DNA of 64,000 bases, from NCBI GenBank assembly GCA_022841365.1, contig JALHRP010000013.1, positions 1 to 64,000 on the forward strand, written 5' to 3'. Shown here piece after piece: positions 1 to 8,820 of the stretch. Made by a program: the position numbers and the translations under genes. How positions within the stretch are numbered: the stretch's first letter is position 1; every line of letters begins with the position of its first letter. Source of the stretch: Chitinophagaceae bacterium (GTDB lineage: Bacteria; Bacteroidota; Bacteroidia; Chitinophagales; Chitinophagaceae). The notes beneath the pieces are model-generated. The model made no database searches, was not told the DNA's origin, and worked only from the letters and a program-made list of their open reading frames with translations.

Positions 1-915
1 ATTTTCAAAGCCATCTTTCGTGCAAAAAGCACAGCGGTACTTTCTTTTTTTGCAAGAACCATTCAGTTTTTTTACAGCCTTTTTTCGCCCGTTGCAACCT
101 TGTTTGTAAATGTGGCCGAATGGATTTTAAAATATTTGTTTGATGTACGGGTGAATGAAAAAAAAGAAGCCTTCAGCCGTATTGATATGGAGCACTTCAT
201 ACAGCAGAGTAAAGATAACAGTGAAGAGTCGCAGGATTTAAATACCGATTTATTTGAAAATGCACTCTCATTACCTGGTGTTAAAGTGCGTGAATGTTTA
301 ATTCCACGTAAAGAAATTATTGGTGTAGAAACGGGCGCTTCTATTGATGAATTGAAACAAAAATTTATTGAAACCAAACTCAGCAAGCTGATTGTTTATG
401 AAGGTAATATTGATAATATACTCGGCTATGTGCATCAGTTAGATTTATTTAAAAAACCGGCCGATGTAAAATCAATCTTATTACCCATACCTGCTGTACC
501 TGAAAGCATGGGCATTACCGATCTCATTAACCAGTTTACCAAAGAACGAAAAAGTATAGCATGGGTGGTAGATGAGTTTGGCGGCACCAGTGGTATTGTA
601 ACCATGGAAGATTTGCTGGAAGAAATTTTTGGCGAAATACAGGATGAATACGATACTGAAGAGTTTGTAGAAAAAGAAATTGCAGAAGGGGAGTTTATTT
701 TCAGCGGAAGACTGGAGCTGGATTATTTAACTGAAAAATATAACCTGGAGTTTAAAGAAGAAACGGATGCTGAAACGCTTTCCGGATATATTGTAGAGCA
801 CCACGAAACCATCCCCAAAGCAAAAGAGCGCATTATCATTGATGATTATGAATTTGATGTGTTAACCGTGAATGAAACCCGGATTGAAACGGTTAAAATG
901 AAACTGCTGCGCTGA
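1..915 (+). CDS. CNNM/CorC (HlyC)-type CBS-domain membrane protein, 5' truncated
   Basis: The reading frame is open back to base 1, so this is the C-terminal 304 residues of a gene that starts outside the window. The track start (TTG at 100) is internal. The first ~45 residues look like the end of the DUF21 membrane domain. Next comes a CBS pair that includes the family-typical stretch VVDEFGGTSGIVTMEDLLEE, and then a CorC_HlyC transporter-associated domain up to the stop. Such proteins are membrane-anchored and linked to Mg2+/Co2+ handling. In Bacteroidota one paralogue, GldE, belongs to gliding/T9SS loci, and without the N-terminus and upstream genes I cannot tell which this is. The family assignment is strong; the physiological role is not resolved. 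Confidence 0.9.
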   Translation: MFKAIFRAKSTAVLSFFARTIQFFYSLFSPVATLFVNVAEWILKYLFDVRVNEKKEAFSRIDMEHFIQQSKDNSEESQDLNTDLFENALSLPGVKVRECLIPRKEIIGVETGASIDELKQKFIETKLSKLIVYEGNIDNILGYVHQLDLFKKPADVKSILLPIPAVPESMGITDLINQFTKERKSIAWVVDEFGGTSGIVTMEDLLEEIFGEIQDEYDTEEFVEKEIAEGEFIFSGRLELDYLTEKYNLEFKEETDAETLSGYIVEHHETIPKAKERIIIDDYEFDVLTVNETRIETVKMKLLR

Positions 916-1027
916 TCTCCTTTTAAATAACCAGTTACAGCTCGTCTCTTCCGCTCATACAAACTGTATTGCTGTACGAAAACTTTATTATACCTTTTCA
1001 TATTCGCAAAAAAACAAATCACCATTT

Positions 1028-3604
1028 ATGAAGAAAATTGCAGTCGCCTTATCAGCCGCCTGTCTCTTGTTGGGAGCACAGGCTTTTGCACAAACCAAAC
1101 CCGCAGGACCTATGCCTGCAGACACAACCAAAAAAGCACCCGCTAAACCCGGCGTAGCAGACAAAGTGAAGAGCAGTAAAAAACATGCAGGTCTCTTTAC
1201 ACTTTATCAGGATACAGTTACAGGAAGTGTGTTGATGTATGTGCGCAAAGATCAGCTCAACAAAGATTTTATTTACCAGAGTTTTTCATTGGCCGGACCA
1301 TCGAGCTTATTTCTGCACCAGAGTATGCACCGTGCAAATCTGGTGTTTAAAATGAAGAAGCAGTATGATAAGATTGAATTCTCTATGGAGAATACTTCTT
1401 TTTATGCTGACCCAAAAAACCCGGTAAGCAAAGCATCCGATTTACCTGAAGCGGTTTTCTTTGTAGATAAATTCAGTGTGGAGGATTCAACCGGTTATCT
1501 TATTAGTGTAGATGGATTATTCCTGAGCGATAAACTCGATCCGGTAAAACCCATCATGTCGCCCATGTTACCTCCCGGTGCAGTATTTAACCTGGGTGGT
1601 TACAATCCAACTAAAAGTAAATATTCAAACATCCGTTCTTACCCCAACAACAGTGATGTAATTGTTGATCTGGCATATGATAATCCCATGCCTTTTAATG
1701 GCGGCGGAAAAGACATTACTGATGCCCGTTATGTTCGTGTAAAATTGCAGCACTCATTTATTGAAGTACCGGTGAATGATTACAAACCACGGTTTGATGA
1801 TCCACGTATTGGTTACTTTACACAGGAAGTAGATGATCTTACATCGAACGAGATTACCAACTACCGTGATGTGATCAACCGCTGGCATTTAAAAAAGAAA
1901 GATCCTTCTGCTGCTTTAAGCGAACCTGTTGAACCCATTACGTTTTGGGTAGAAAATACAACACCTGTTGAATACCGCAATATGGTGAAAGCTGCAGGCG
2001 AACGCTGGAACGAAGCATTTGAAAAAGCAGGTTTTAAAAATGCAGTGGTGATGAAGATTATGCCCGATGATGCAACATGGGATCCTGCAGATATCCGTTA
2101 CAATGTGATCCGTTGGATCTCTTCTCCTTATCCGCAATACGGAGCCATCGGACCAAGTTTTGTAAATCCAAAAACAGGACAAATACTTGGCAGTGATATT
2201 TCTATTGAGTGGGCATCGGGTGCACAAACACCTTTCTTAGATGTAACCGAAGCAGATAATGCAGGTTATGCAGGAAAAGATCAACCCATGCAGATGGTTC
2301 CTGCACACATGCGTAAACATTGGGCCAACTGCTCAATTGGAAACGAACTGGCAAAACAATACATGGCAGGTGCTACATTAATTACTACCAGTGCAGCAGA
2401 TGGTGCAGCTGATGAAGTACGGGTTGCTCATGAGCAATTCATTTATTATCTCATCTTACATGAAATGGGTCATACACTTGGTTTGAACCATAACATGAAA
2501 GCCAGCCAGATGCTGAGCCCAACTGAAGTGCACAACAAAGCCATTACACAAAAATTAGGTTTGCAGGGTTCTGTAATGGATTACCCATCGGTAAACATTA
2601 ACAGCGACAGAAGCAAACAAGGCGATTACTATACAATGAAACCGGGACCATATGATTTATGGGCCATTGAGTTTGGTTATCGTGAATTTCCTGCAGGTCA
2701 GGAACAAAGCAGCCTCAATGCATTGTTACGCCGTAGTCATGAACCACATCTTACATTTGGTAACGATGCAGATGATATGCGCAGCCCGGGTAATGGTATT
2801 GATCCCCGTGTAATGGTGAACGACATGAGTAACGATATGGTTACTTATGGCGAAGACCGTTTCAAATTTGTAAACAGTGCCATGAGCAAACTGATAACCA
2901 AATATGCGAAAGGCGATAAATCGTATCAGGAAATTCAGATCCGTTACAGTGTTTTAAATGGACAACGTTTTCAAATGGCCAATGCCATCAGCCGTTATAT
3001 TGGTGGTGTGCAGGTAGACAGAAGTTTCCCCGGACAAAATCCCGGCAGCAAACCATTTACCATTACACCGGTAGAATACCAGAAAAAAGCAATGGCCTTC
3101 TTAGCAAAGAATGTATTTGCTCCAAATGCATTTGATGCAGACTTACAGGTATTGCCTTATCTGCAGGTGCAGCGTCGTGGATACAATTTCTTTGGCGCTC
3201 CTGAAGATCCCAAGCATACATCTATTGTACAGAATTTTCAAACAAATATTCTTGCAGCGTTATTGAACCCCACCACACTCCGTCGTATCAACAACAGTGC
3301 CTTGTATGGTAATACATACTCAGTAGCTGATGTAATGAACGATTTAACAAGCGCCATCTTTAAAGCAGATATGGCCGGCGCAGTAAATATTTACCGCCAG
3401 AATTTACAAAGTGAATTTGTAAAAGGCGCAATTTCCATTGTTGAAGCAAGAGCAGGATACGATAATGCATCAAAAAGCGGTGCGTATAATACATTGAAAA
3501 AAATCCGCACTATGCTGGCAACAGCGGTATCGCCAAACGAAAGTACAAGGGCACACCGTGGAATGCTGATCTTTATGATCGATAAAGCATTGGCAACAAA
3601 ATAA
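1028..3604 (+). CDS. Secreted zinc-dependent metalloprotease (DUF5117/DUF5118/DUF4953 type)
   Basis: This is an 858-residue protein with a signal peptide ending ...AQAFAQ. The zinc site HEMGHTLGLNHN begins at about residue 478 and is a metzincin-like HExxHxxGxxH motif, followed by a Met-turn-like segment (GSVMDYPSV). The long N-terminal region and the C-terminal helical region fit the Bacteroidota family annotated as zinc-dependent metalloprotease with DUF5118, DUF5117 and DUF4953 domains. It probably acts in the periplasm or outside the cell; the substrate is unknown. The gene stands alone and is followed by a clear terminator. No sorting domain is evident at the C-terminus. Confidence 0.92.
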   Translation: MKKIAVALSAACLLLGAQAFAQTKPAGPMPADTTKKAPAKPGVADKVKSSKKHAGLFTLYQDTVTGSVLMYVRKDQLNKDFIYQSFSLAGPSSLFLHQSMHRANLVFKMKKQYDKIEFSMENTSFYADPKNPVSKASDLPEAVFFVDKFSVEDSTGYLISVDGLFLSDKLDPVKPIMSPMLPPGAVFNLGGYNPTKSKYSNIRSYPNNSDVIVDLAYDNPMPFNGGGKDITDARYVRVKLQHSFIEVPVNDYKPRFDDPRIGYFTQEVDDLTSNEITNYRDVINRWHLKKKDPSAALSEPVEPITFWVENTTPVEYRNMVKAAGERWNEAFEKAGFKNAVVMKIMPDDATWDPADIRYNVIRWISSPYPQYGAIGPSFVNPKTGQILGSDISIEWASGAQTPFLDVTEADNAGYAGKDQPMQMVPAHMRKHWANCSIGNELAKQYMAGATLITTSAADGAADEVRVAHEQFIYYLILHEMGHTLGLNHNMKASQMLSPTEVHNKAITQKLGLQGSVMDYPSVNINSDRSKQGDYYTMKPGPYDLWAIEFGYREFPAGQEQSSLNALLRRSHEPHLTFGNDADDMRSPGNGIDPRVMVNDMSNDMVTYGEDRFKFVNSAMSKLITKYAKGDKSYQEIQIRYSVLNGQRFQMANAISRYIGGVQVDRSFPGQNPGSKPFTITPVEYQKKAMAFLAKNVFAPNAFDADLQVLPYLQVQRRGYNFFGAPEDPKHTSIVQNFQTNILAALLNPTTLRRINNSALYGNTYSVADVMNDLTSAIFKADMAGAVNIYRQNLQSEFVKGAISIVEARAGYDNASKSGAYNTLKKIRTMLATAVSPNESTRAHRGMLIFMIDKALATK

Positions 3605-3627
3605 CTTTCTTGTTCCTGATGATCGAA

Positions 3628-3657
3628 AGGCTGTCTCTGAATGAGGCAGCCTTTTTT
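3628..3657 (+). terminator. Rho-independent terminator after the metalloprotease gene
   Basis: A 10-bp stem (AGGCTGTCTC / GAGGCAGCCT, one G-T pair) with a 5-nt loop is followed directly by a T-run. Confidence 0.85.
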
Positions 3658-3741
3658 ATTGCTTTGAAGCCGGCTTATTACAGCCAAATTAAACAAGCAT
3701 GTAATTCTTAACCAGTTCTTTTCTCCTCATCATTTTCGGGT

Positions 3742-3750
3742 TACATTTGC
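3742..3750 (+). promoter_or_regulatory. Bacteroidota -7 box for tatC
   Basis: TACATTTGC is a perfect match to TAnnTTTGY. The TTG used as a start in the ORF track lies inside this box, so it should not be part of the mRNA. No clear -33 TTG is seen at the usual distance. Confidence 0.6.
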
Positions 3751-3767
3751 AACTGAAAACATTCACC

Positions 3768-4646
3768 GTGGCCGAAACCAAATCAGAACGCAGGAATATT
3801 TTTAAACGCATCCGGGGAAAGTCGGGCAGCGAGCAGGCTGAGATGACCTTTATTGATCATCTGGAAGAACTGCGCTGGCATGTGATCCGTGCTTTAATTG
3901 CTGTTATCATCGGTTCGGGTATTGTGCTGTTTAATATTACCTATGTGGTGAATAATATTTTTATGGGCCCTGCACATAAGGATTTTATTACCTACAAATG
4001 GCTCTGCAGTATTGGCCAATGGTTACATGTAGATCAACTTTGTCTGGGGGATTTTTCTATTAAGTTCCAGAGCAATGCCATGACGGAACAGTTCCTCACA
4101 ACTTTCACGGTAGGTTTTACCGGCGGTTTTATTCTGGCCTTCCCTTTTGTATTTTGGGAGATCTGGAAATTTGTTCGTCCGGCATTAAGCGCTAAAGAAC
4201 GCAAGGGAACAACAGGCGCCATTTTATGGATTTCTGTTTTATTTTTTCTGGGTGTGGCTTTTGGTTATTTTGTTCTTACACCGTTCATGGTCAATTTTTA
4301 TTCAACCTATTCGTTGAGTCCGTTGATTGAATTTAAACCCACCATCAGTGATTATTTTGAAAACCTGATTTACTTAACCGTTGGTGTGGGCTTGTTATTT
4401 CAACTGCCTGTTGTTGTGATGTTGTTAACCAGAGTGGGTATTCTTACACCGGTTACATTACGCCGCATCCGCAAATATGCGTTTGTGGTGATTATTATTT
4501 TAGCTGCTATTATTACTCCTTCAACCGATCCGTTCAGTCTGGCATTGGTCACTATCCCATTGTATGCGTTGTATGAGTTTAGTATTTTCCTGAGCATGCG
4601 TATTCATCGCCGGCAAATAAAGAATGAAGAGGAAGAGTGGAGTTGA
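3768..4646 (+). CDS. tatC: Sec-independent protein translocase TatC
   Basis: TatC is the multi-spanning membrane receptor that recognises twin-arginine signal peptides and works with TatA-type subunits. The N-terminal signature MTFIDHLEELRWHVIRAL is present, followed by about six hydrophobic segments. The family Pro/Glu-rich first loop is longer than in E. coli, as usual in Bacteroidota. I choose GTG at 3768 (292 residues), because the longer TTG start at 3747 lies within a -7 promoter box. No tatA is visible next to it. The flanking genes are unrelated. Confidence 0.93.
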   Translation: MAETKSERRNIFKRIRGKSGSEQAEMTFIDHLEELRWHVIRALIAVIIGSGIVLFNITYVVNNIFMGPAHKDFITYKWLCSIGQWLHVDQLCLGDFSIKFQSNAMTEQFLTTFTVGFTGGFILAFPFVFWEIWKFVRPALSAKERKGTTGAILWISVLFFLGVAFGYFVLTPFMVNFYSTYSLSPLIEFKPTISDYFENLIYLTVGVGLLFQLPVVVMLLTRVGILTPVTLRRIRKYAFVVIIILAAIITPSTDPFSLALVTIPLYALYEFSIFLSMRIHRRQIKNEEEEWS

Positions 4647-4834
4647 TTTGAAATCAGCCGGTAGTAGTTAGTCTTTAGTGGAAAGTAGAAAGTGATGGCC
4701 AGCAGTCTAACAAGAATTTATCCTTTTAACGTACAGATACACGAATGCTTGATTTGTATTTTACGTTATTCCTTTTATTATTATTTTCTGCAAAAGTCAA
4801 AAGCAACTTTAAGTTGTACTCTTTTGTGGCAGCC
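4647..4834. other. Intergenic stretch with no gene
   Basis: This is AT-rich non-coding DNA downstream of tatC. A short tandem-like stretch (gtagttagtctttagtgg...) looks like degenerate low-complexity repeat. I see no credible ORF, and no terminator after tatC. Confidence 0.6.
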
Positions 4835-4939
4835 CTTTGTGTTCTTTGTGTCATCTTTTTTTCCTTTGTGACACTCTAAACATACAGTCTTTTTATAAGG
4901 AGCACGGAGTACACAAAGCGAATCACAAAGAGCACAAAG
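4835..4939. repeat. CTTTGTG/CACAAAG inverted-repeat element (copy A)
   Basis: CTTTGTGTTCTTTGTG at 4835-4850 is matched at 15 of 16 positions by the inverted copy CACAAAGAGCACAAAG at 4924-4939. The interior holds more CTTTGTG-like words. No ORF is supported. It resembles other CTCTGTG/CACAGAG-rich intergenic repeats in this window. Confidence 0.7.
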
Positions 4940-4997
4940 AAACGCTTCAAACTATACGTTAACAAAAGACTACTTTCTGCAGGCTGATAATTTATAC

Positions 4998-5006
4998 TAA
5001 CTTTGA
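4998..5006 (+). promoter_or_regulatory. Bacteroidota -7 box for rpiB
   Basis: TAACTTTG matches TAnnTTTG. It overlaps the TTG start proposed by the ORF track and leaves a leader of about 12 nt to the ATG at 5024. Confidence 0.55.
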
Positions 5007-5023
5007 ATTCTAAATTTTCTGCC

Positions 5024-5476
5024 ATGCATACGCCATTTGATTTAACAAAACCCGTTGCCATTGGATGCGATCATGCGGGATTTGATTATAAAGAATATCT
5101 CATTTCTTTTTTAGAAGGTAAAGGAATTGCCTTTAAAGATTTCGGTACGTACTCAAAAGACAGTGTTGATTATCCCGACTTTGCACATCCCGTTGCATCG
5201 GCTGTAGAAAATGGTGAAGCTGCTTTTGGTATTTTACTTTGCGGCAGTGCAAACGGTGTGGCTATCACTGCCAATAAACACCAGGGCATCCGTGCCGGTC
5301 TTTGCTGGGGTGAAGAAATTGCTCAACTGGTTCGTGCACATAACAACGCTAACATTATCTGCATTCCTTCCCGTTTTGTACGTGAAGGCGATGCTGAAAA
5401 AATGGTGCACACCTTTATGACAACCGAGTTTGAAGGCGGTCGTCATGGTTTGCGTGTAAATAAAATTGCCTGTTAG
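5024..5476 (+). CDS. rpiB: Ribose-5-phosphate isomerase B (RpiB/LacAB family)
   Basis: This enzyme interconverts ribose-5-phosphate and ribulose-5-phosphate in the pentose phosphate pathway. The 150-residue length is typical. Signature segments are IGCDHAGFDYK near the N-terminus (nucleotide-fold start), the catalytic-loop segment LLCGSANGVAITANK, and the arginine-rich end region expected for phosphate binding. The ATG at 5024 is preferred over the track start at 5003, which overlaps a promoter box. The gene is monocistronic and followed by a hairpin. A LacA/B-type sugar isomerase is the only serious alternative. Confidence 0.92.
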   Translation: MHTPFDLTKPVAIGCDHAGFDYKEYLISFLEGKGIAFKDFGTYSKDSVDYPDFAHPVASAVENGEAAFGILLCGSANGVAITANKHQGIRAGLCWGEEIAQLVRAHNNANIICIPSRFVREGDAEKMVHTFMTTEFEGGRHGLRVNKIAC

Positions 5477-5531
5477 TGTCACAAAGAGACCGATCTCTGA
5501 TCGGACAAATTGTGGTACCATTCATACAACT

Positions 5532-5555
5532 ATCCCGCCCATGGCGGGATTTTGC
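5532..5555 (+). terminator. Hairpin terminator after rpiB (ATCCCGCC core)
   Basis: ATCCCGCC-CAT-GGCGGGAT is a perfect 8-bp stem followed by a short T-rich tract. The same core recurs at 55113-55131, so it may also be a dispersed palindromic repeat. Confidence 0.65.
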
Positions 5556-5586
5556 TTTATATTCGACCTTCTAAAAAAATTAATGC

Positions 5587-7038
5587 ATGAGGACTTATTT
5601 ATTGGCCGCACTCAGTTTGCTGGCATTCTCTGCTTCGGCACAAAAGAAAAACAAAACAGCCGAGCAGTTTTCTAAAACCATTACGGCAGCAGATCTCAAA
5701 ACCCACCTCTTTATTCTTGCTGCGCCTGAAATGGAAGGCAGAGAAACCGGAACAGAAGGGCAACGCAAAGCAGCCGATTATCTGAAACAACAGTTTCAAC
5801 GCATTGGTATTGCACCGGGCAACAACGGTAACTGGGAACAGTTTTATCCGTTGTACAGAGACACACTTACCGATGCACAGGTTACAGTGAACGGAACAGC
5901 GTATCAGTTTGGAAAAGATTTTACTGCAACACTCAACAGCATCAACAGCTCAACGCTTTATATTAGTGAAGTGGTTTATCTGGGCAAAGGCGATACCACC
6001 ACAGACATTAGAGGAAAGGCCGTGATCCTTGCAGGTAAACAACCAACACAAACAGAAATTTTCCGTTTGTATCAACGCCAGCCGGCTGTGCTGTTGTTTA
6101 CTCAACCGGGAATTGACAAACAACCTTCATCAAGAGCAGGGCGTATGTACTTCTCACTGTATCGTTCAAGACAGTCTGCAACATCTGTCCGTATTTCTGA
6201 AGCTATGGCCGAAGCCATTCTGAAAACAGATTTGGCAAAAGCAAAAGAGCAGACACTTGAAACCAAAACATTTCCTTCTGAACTGATGATCCGTTTTGAA
6301 AAAACCATTCAAACCATTCAGGCATCGAATGTAATTGGGATGATTGAAGGAACAGATAAAAAAGACGAGTATGTGGTAATTTCTGCACACTACGATCATG
6401 TGGGTATTATTGGCGGTAAAATACATCCCGGCGCAGATGATGACGGAAGTGGTACTGTTGGTGTACTGGAACTTGCTGAAGCATTTGCAAAAGCAAAAGC
6501 TGCAGGCAAAGGGCCACGCAGAACCATTTTGTTTCTGGCAGTGAGCGGAGAAGAAAAAGGATTGTGGGGAAGTGAGTACTACGGTAATCATCCGGTTTAC
6601 CCCATGGAGAAAACTTCCATTGACATCAATATTGATATGATTGGACGGAAAGATGATAATTTAAAATCGCTCGACAGCAACAACCATGTGTATTTAATTG
6701 GCGATGATAAGCTGAGCAGCGAGTTGCCACGTTTTGTTGACAGCATCAACAACATGTACATCAAAATTATCACTGACCGTAAGTACAACGATCCGAAAGA
6801 TCCCAACCGTTTATACTACCGCAGCGATCATTACAACTTTGCTGCAAAGGGAGTTCCGATTGTATTTTTCTTTGATGGTATTCATAAAGACTATCACAAA
6901 CCAAGTGATACACCTGATAAGATCAACTACGATCTGCATGAAAAACGTACACGACTGGTGTTCTTTCTTGCATGGGAAGCAGCCAACCGCAACAATATGT
7001 TTGTGCGTGATATTCCCTTGAATGTACCTCCGAGATAA
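5587..7038 (+). CDS. Secreted M28 family metallopeptidase with inserted PA-like domain
   Basis: This is a 483-residue protein with an N-terminal signal peptide (ends ...SASAQ). M28 metal-binding and catalytic elements are visible in order: SAHYDHVG (about residue 267), GADDDGSGT, SGEEKGLWGSEYY, DMIG, and a C-terminal SDHYNFAAKGVP plus HKPSDT segment. Residues ~110-230 between the N-terminal part and the metal site are the usual place of a PA insert. It is probably an aminopeptidase acting outside the cytoplasm; the exact substrate cannot be read from sequence. It is convergent with the RDD gene and separated from it by a strong hairpin. Confidence 0.92.
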   Translation: MRTYLLAALSLLAFSASAQKKNKTAEQFSKTITAADLKTHLFILAAPEMEGRETGTEGQRKAADYLKQQFQRIGIAPGNNGNWEQFYPLYRDTLTDAQVTVNGTAYQFGKDFTATLNSINSSTLYISEVVYLGKGDTTTDIRGKAVILAGKQPTQTEIFRLYQRQPAVLLFTQPGIDKQPSSRAGRMYFSLYRSRQSATSVRISEAMAEAILKTDLAKAKEQTLETKTFPSELMIRFEKTIQTIQASNVIGMIEGTDKKDEYVVISAHYDHVGIIGGKIHPGADDDGSGTVGVLELAEAFAKAKAAGKGPRRTILFLAVSGEEKGLWGSEYYGNHPVYPMEKTSIDINIDMIGRKDDNLKSLDSNNHVYLIGDDKLSSELPRFVDSINNMYIKIITDRKYNDPKDPNRLYYRSDHYNFAAKGVPIVFFFDGIHKDYHKPSDTPDKINYDLHEKRTRLVFFLAWEAANRNNMFVRDIPLNVPPR

Positions 7039-7057
7039 ATGAACTTCATAAGAAAGA

Positions 7058-7090
7058 GTGGGGCGGCATCTTCGATGCCGCCCCACTTAT
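7058..7090. terminator. Bidirectional terminator between M28 and RDD genes
   Basis: A perfect 13-bp stem GTGGGGCGGCATC / GATGCCGCCCCAC with a TTC loop lies between convergent genes. The T-tract is weak on both sides. Confidence 0.7.
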
Positions 7091-7107
7091 TTATACCAAT
7101 TTATTAC

Positions 7108-7557
7108 TTAATTATTTTTTACAACCATGGTGTTTGTCCAGCTGTCGTGCCACATTTTTAATCCAAAGAAAGCACTGAATACTTCAAAAGGAACAATTCG
7201 GCAAAGCGTACGCATAAATGCTTTGCCATAGGTCATTGGTTCTCCATCATCCCGAACCACACGGGTTTTGGTAATAAACTTACCCAGTGATTTTCCATTC
7301 GTTCCTTCAAACAATGTGTAGTAAGCAAAAAATGTAATAAAAGAAATCAGGTAAGTGAACGCTATAAATCCACCCGACTCATCGTTTAATGTTTCGCCAT
7401 TGCTTGCATAATAAATACCTATAAACACACCAACAAGGGATAAAATCAAATAGAAAGCGATCATATCAATCAGATAATTTAAAAATCGCTGACCGGCACT
7501 TGCATACTCCAACGTTGGTTCAGTAAATTCATTGAGCAGGTTTGTTTCTTGTTCCAT
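7108..7557 (-). CDS. RDD family membrane protein
   Basis: This 149-residue protein starts with AGQRFLNYLIDMIAFYLI (the R and D of the RDD signature) and has about three hydrophobic segments. It carries the family motif NGKSLGKFITKTRVV before the last part. RDD proteins are small integral membrane proteins; some are linked to ion transport, but most have no assigned role. The gene stands alone on the minus strand. An AT-rich leader with a near match to the -7 box (TAAGTTTA) lies upstream. Confidence 0.88.
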   Translation of the reverse strand: MEQETNLLNEFTEPTLEYASAGQRFLNYLIDMIAFYLILSLVGVFIGIYYASNGETLNDESGGFIAFTYLISFITFFAYYTLFEGTNGKSLGKFITKTRVVRDDGEPMTYGKAFMRTLCRIVPFEVFSAFFGLKMWHDSWTNTMVVKNN

Positions 7558-7622
7558 ACAATGTTTTTTGTGGTTTAGGAAAAACTAAACTTAAAAAATA
7601 AAAAGCAGAAAAAAGTATTTGC

Positions 7623-7651
7623 ATAAAAAAACCACTACCGGGTAGTGGTTT
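7623..7651 (-). terminator. Terminator after the deoxyhypusine-synthase-like gene
   Basis: A perfect 10-bp stem AAACCACTAC / GTAGTGGTTT is followed on the minus strand by seven T residues. Confidence 0.88.
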
Positions 7652-7675
7652 ATACTTAGTGAGCATTTGTTTTAT

Positions 7676-8650
7676 TTACATCCCCAATATCCATGCAAAA
7701 ATCAACGGAGCCACAATGGTTGCATCACTTTCTACAATAAACTTGGGTGTGTTGATGTCTAACTTACCCCATGTAATTTTTTCGTTGGGTACAGCACCGC
7801 TGTAAGAACCAAAAGATGTAGTTGAATCTGAAATCTGACAGAAATAACTCCAGAACGGAACATCATGCCACTCCAGATCCTGGTACATCATCGGTACAAC
7901 GCATATCGGGAAATCACCTGCAATACCACCACCGATCTGGAAAAAGCCAACACCTTTTCCGCTGCTGTTCTCTCTGTACCAATCGGCTAACCAAACCATA
8001 TACTCAATACCATTCTTTACAGTACTTGCTTTCAATTCATTTTTGATGACATAACTGGCGAAGATGTTACCGGTGGTACTGTCTTCCCAGCCCGGTACAA
8101 CAATGGGAATATTTTTTTCTGCTGCTGCAACAATCCAGCTGTTCTTGGGATCAATTTCATAATACTGTTTCAGATCGCCACTCAACACAGTTTTGTATAA
8201 AAATTCGTGTGGAAAATAACGTTCACCTTTTGCTTCTGCTTCCACCCACTGACGATGTAAATGTTTTTGTAAACGACGGAAGGCTTCTTCTTCGGGGATA
8301 CATGTATCGGTTACACGGTTGTAATGATTTTCTAACAGATCCCACTCGTCCTGTGGAGTAAGATCACGGTAATTGGGTACACGTTTGTAATGACTGTGTG
8401 CTACAAGGTTCATCACATCTTCTTCCAGATTGGCACCTGTGCAACTGATGATCTGTACTTTATCCTGACGGATCATTTCGGCCAGACTTAAACCCAGCTC
8501 AGCCGTACTCATGGCACCTGCTAATGTGATCATCATTTTACCACCTTCATTGAGATGTGTTTCATACCCTTTGGCTGCATCCATTAAAGCAGCTGCGTTG
8601 AAATGGCGGTAATGATGTTGAATAAATTGTGAAACGGGTCCTTTGTTCAT
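7676..8650 (-). CDS. Deoxyhypusine synthase family protein (possible homospermidine synthase-like)
   Basis: This 324-residue protein is homologous to deoxyhypusine synthase. It has the NAD-binding start GAMSTAELGLSLAEMI, the segment SCTGANLEEDVMNL, and near the C-terminus EKITWGKLDINTP, where the Lys aligns with the catalytic Lys of eukaryotic DHS (family knowledge: SWGKI). Bacteria lack eIF5A, so the bacterial branch is thought to transfer the aminobutyl group of spermidine to a small amine, as homospermidine synthase does. Substrate identity is inference. It is monocistronic, with its own -7 box and terminator. Confidence 0.88.
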   Translation of the reverse strand: MNKGPVSQFIQHHYRHFNAAALMDAAKGYETHLNEGGKMMITLAGAMSTAELGLSLAEMIRQDKVQIISCTGANLEEDVMNLVAHSHYKRVPNYRDLTPQDEWDLLENHYNRVTDTCIPEEEAFRRLQKHLHRQWVEAEAKGERYFPHEFLYKTVLSGDLKQYYEIDPKNSWIVAAAEKNIPIVVPGWEDSTTGNIFASYVIKNELKASTVKNGIEYMVWLADWYRENSSGKGVGFFQIGGGIAGDFPICVVPMMYQDLEWHDVPFWSYFCQISDSTTSFGSYSGAVPNEKITWGKLDINTPKFIVESDATIVAPLIFAWILGM

Positions 8651-8684
8651 TTTTTAGACGTTTAAAAGTGACCGCCTTCAGATC

Positions 8685-8700
8685 CCGAACCATCGGGAGA
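8685..8700. repeat. TCCCGA/TCGGGA hairpin in the leader of the DHS-like gene
   Basis: TCCCGA-ACCA-TCGGGA is a perfect short palindrome lying between the -7 box and the start codon of the minus-strand gene. It could be a REP-like unit or a leader hairpin. Confidence 0.45.
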
Positions 8701-8715
8701 CTTTGCGAAAGAGTT

Positions 8716-8724
8716 GCAAAAATA
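8716..8724 (-). promoter_or_regulatory. -7 box for the DHS-like gene
   Basis: Read on the minus strand this is TATTTTTGC, a perfect TAnnTTTGY match. The predicted leader is about 60 nt and includes a short hairpin. Confidence 0.5.
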
Positions 8725-8760
8725 AAGATTCCCGTATGCTTTTCTGTACTAATTTTTTAA

Positions 8761-8789
8761 TAAAAAAACCTCCCGACATTCCGGGAGGT
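8761..8789 (-). terminator. Terminator after the PepSY-like secreted protein gene
   Basis: An 8-bp stem ACCTCCCG / CGGGAGGT is followed on the minus strand by a run of seven T residues. Confidence 0.85.
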
Positions 8790-8820
8790 ACTCCAAAACA
8801 ACAATCCAACAACCGTTGTA

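Noticed and set aside
72-386. Minus-strand ORF of 104 residues
   Set aside because: Shadow of the CBS-domain gene on the plus strand; no family features.
4876-5061. Minus-strand ORF of 61 residues upstream of rpiB
   Set aside because: Covers the inverted-repeat element, the rpiB promoter and its start codon; composition is that of the repeat, not of a protein.
7676-8650. Interpretation of the DHS-like gene as evidence for an eIF5A-hypusine pathway
   Set aside because: Bacteria have no eIF5A and no hypusine hydroxylase gene is nearby.
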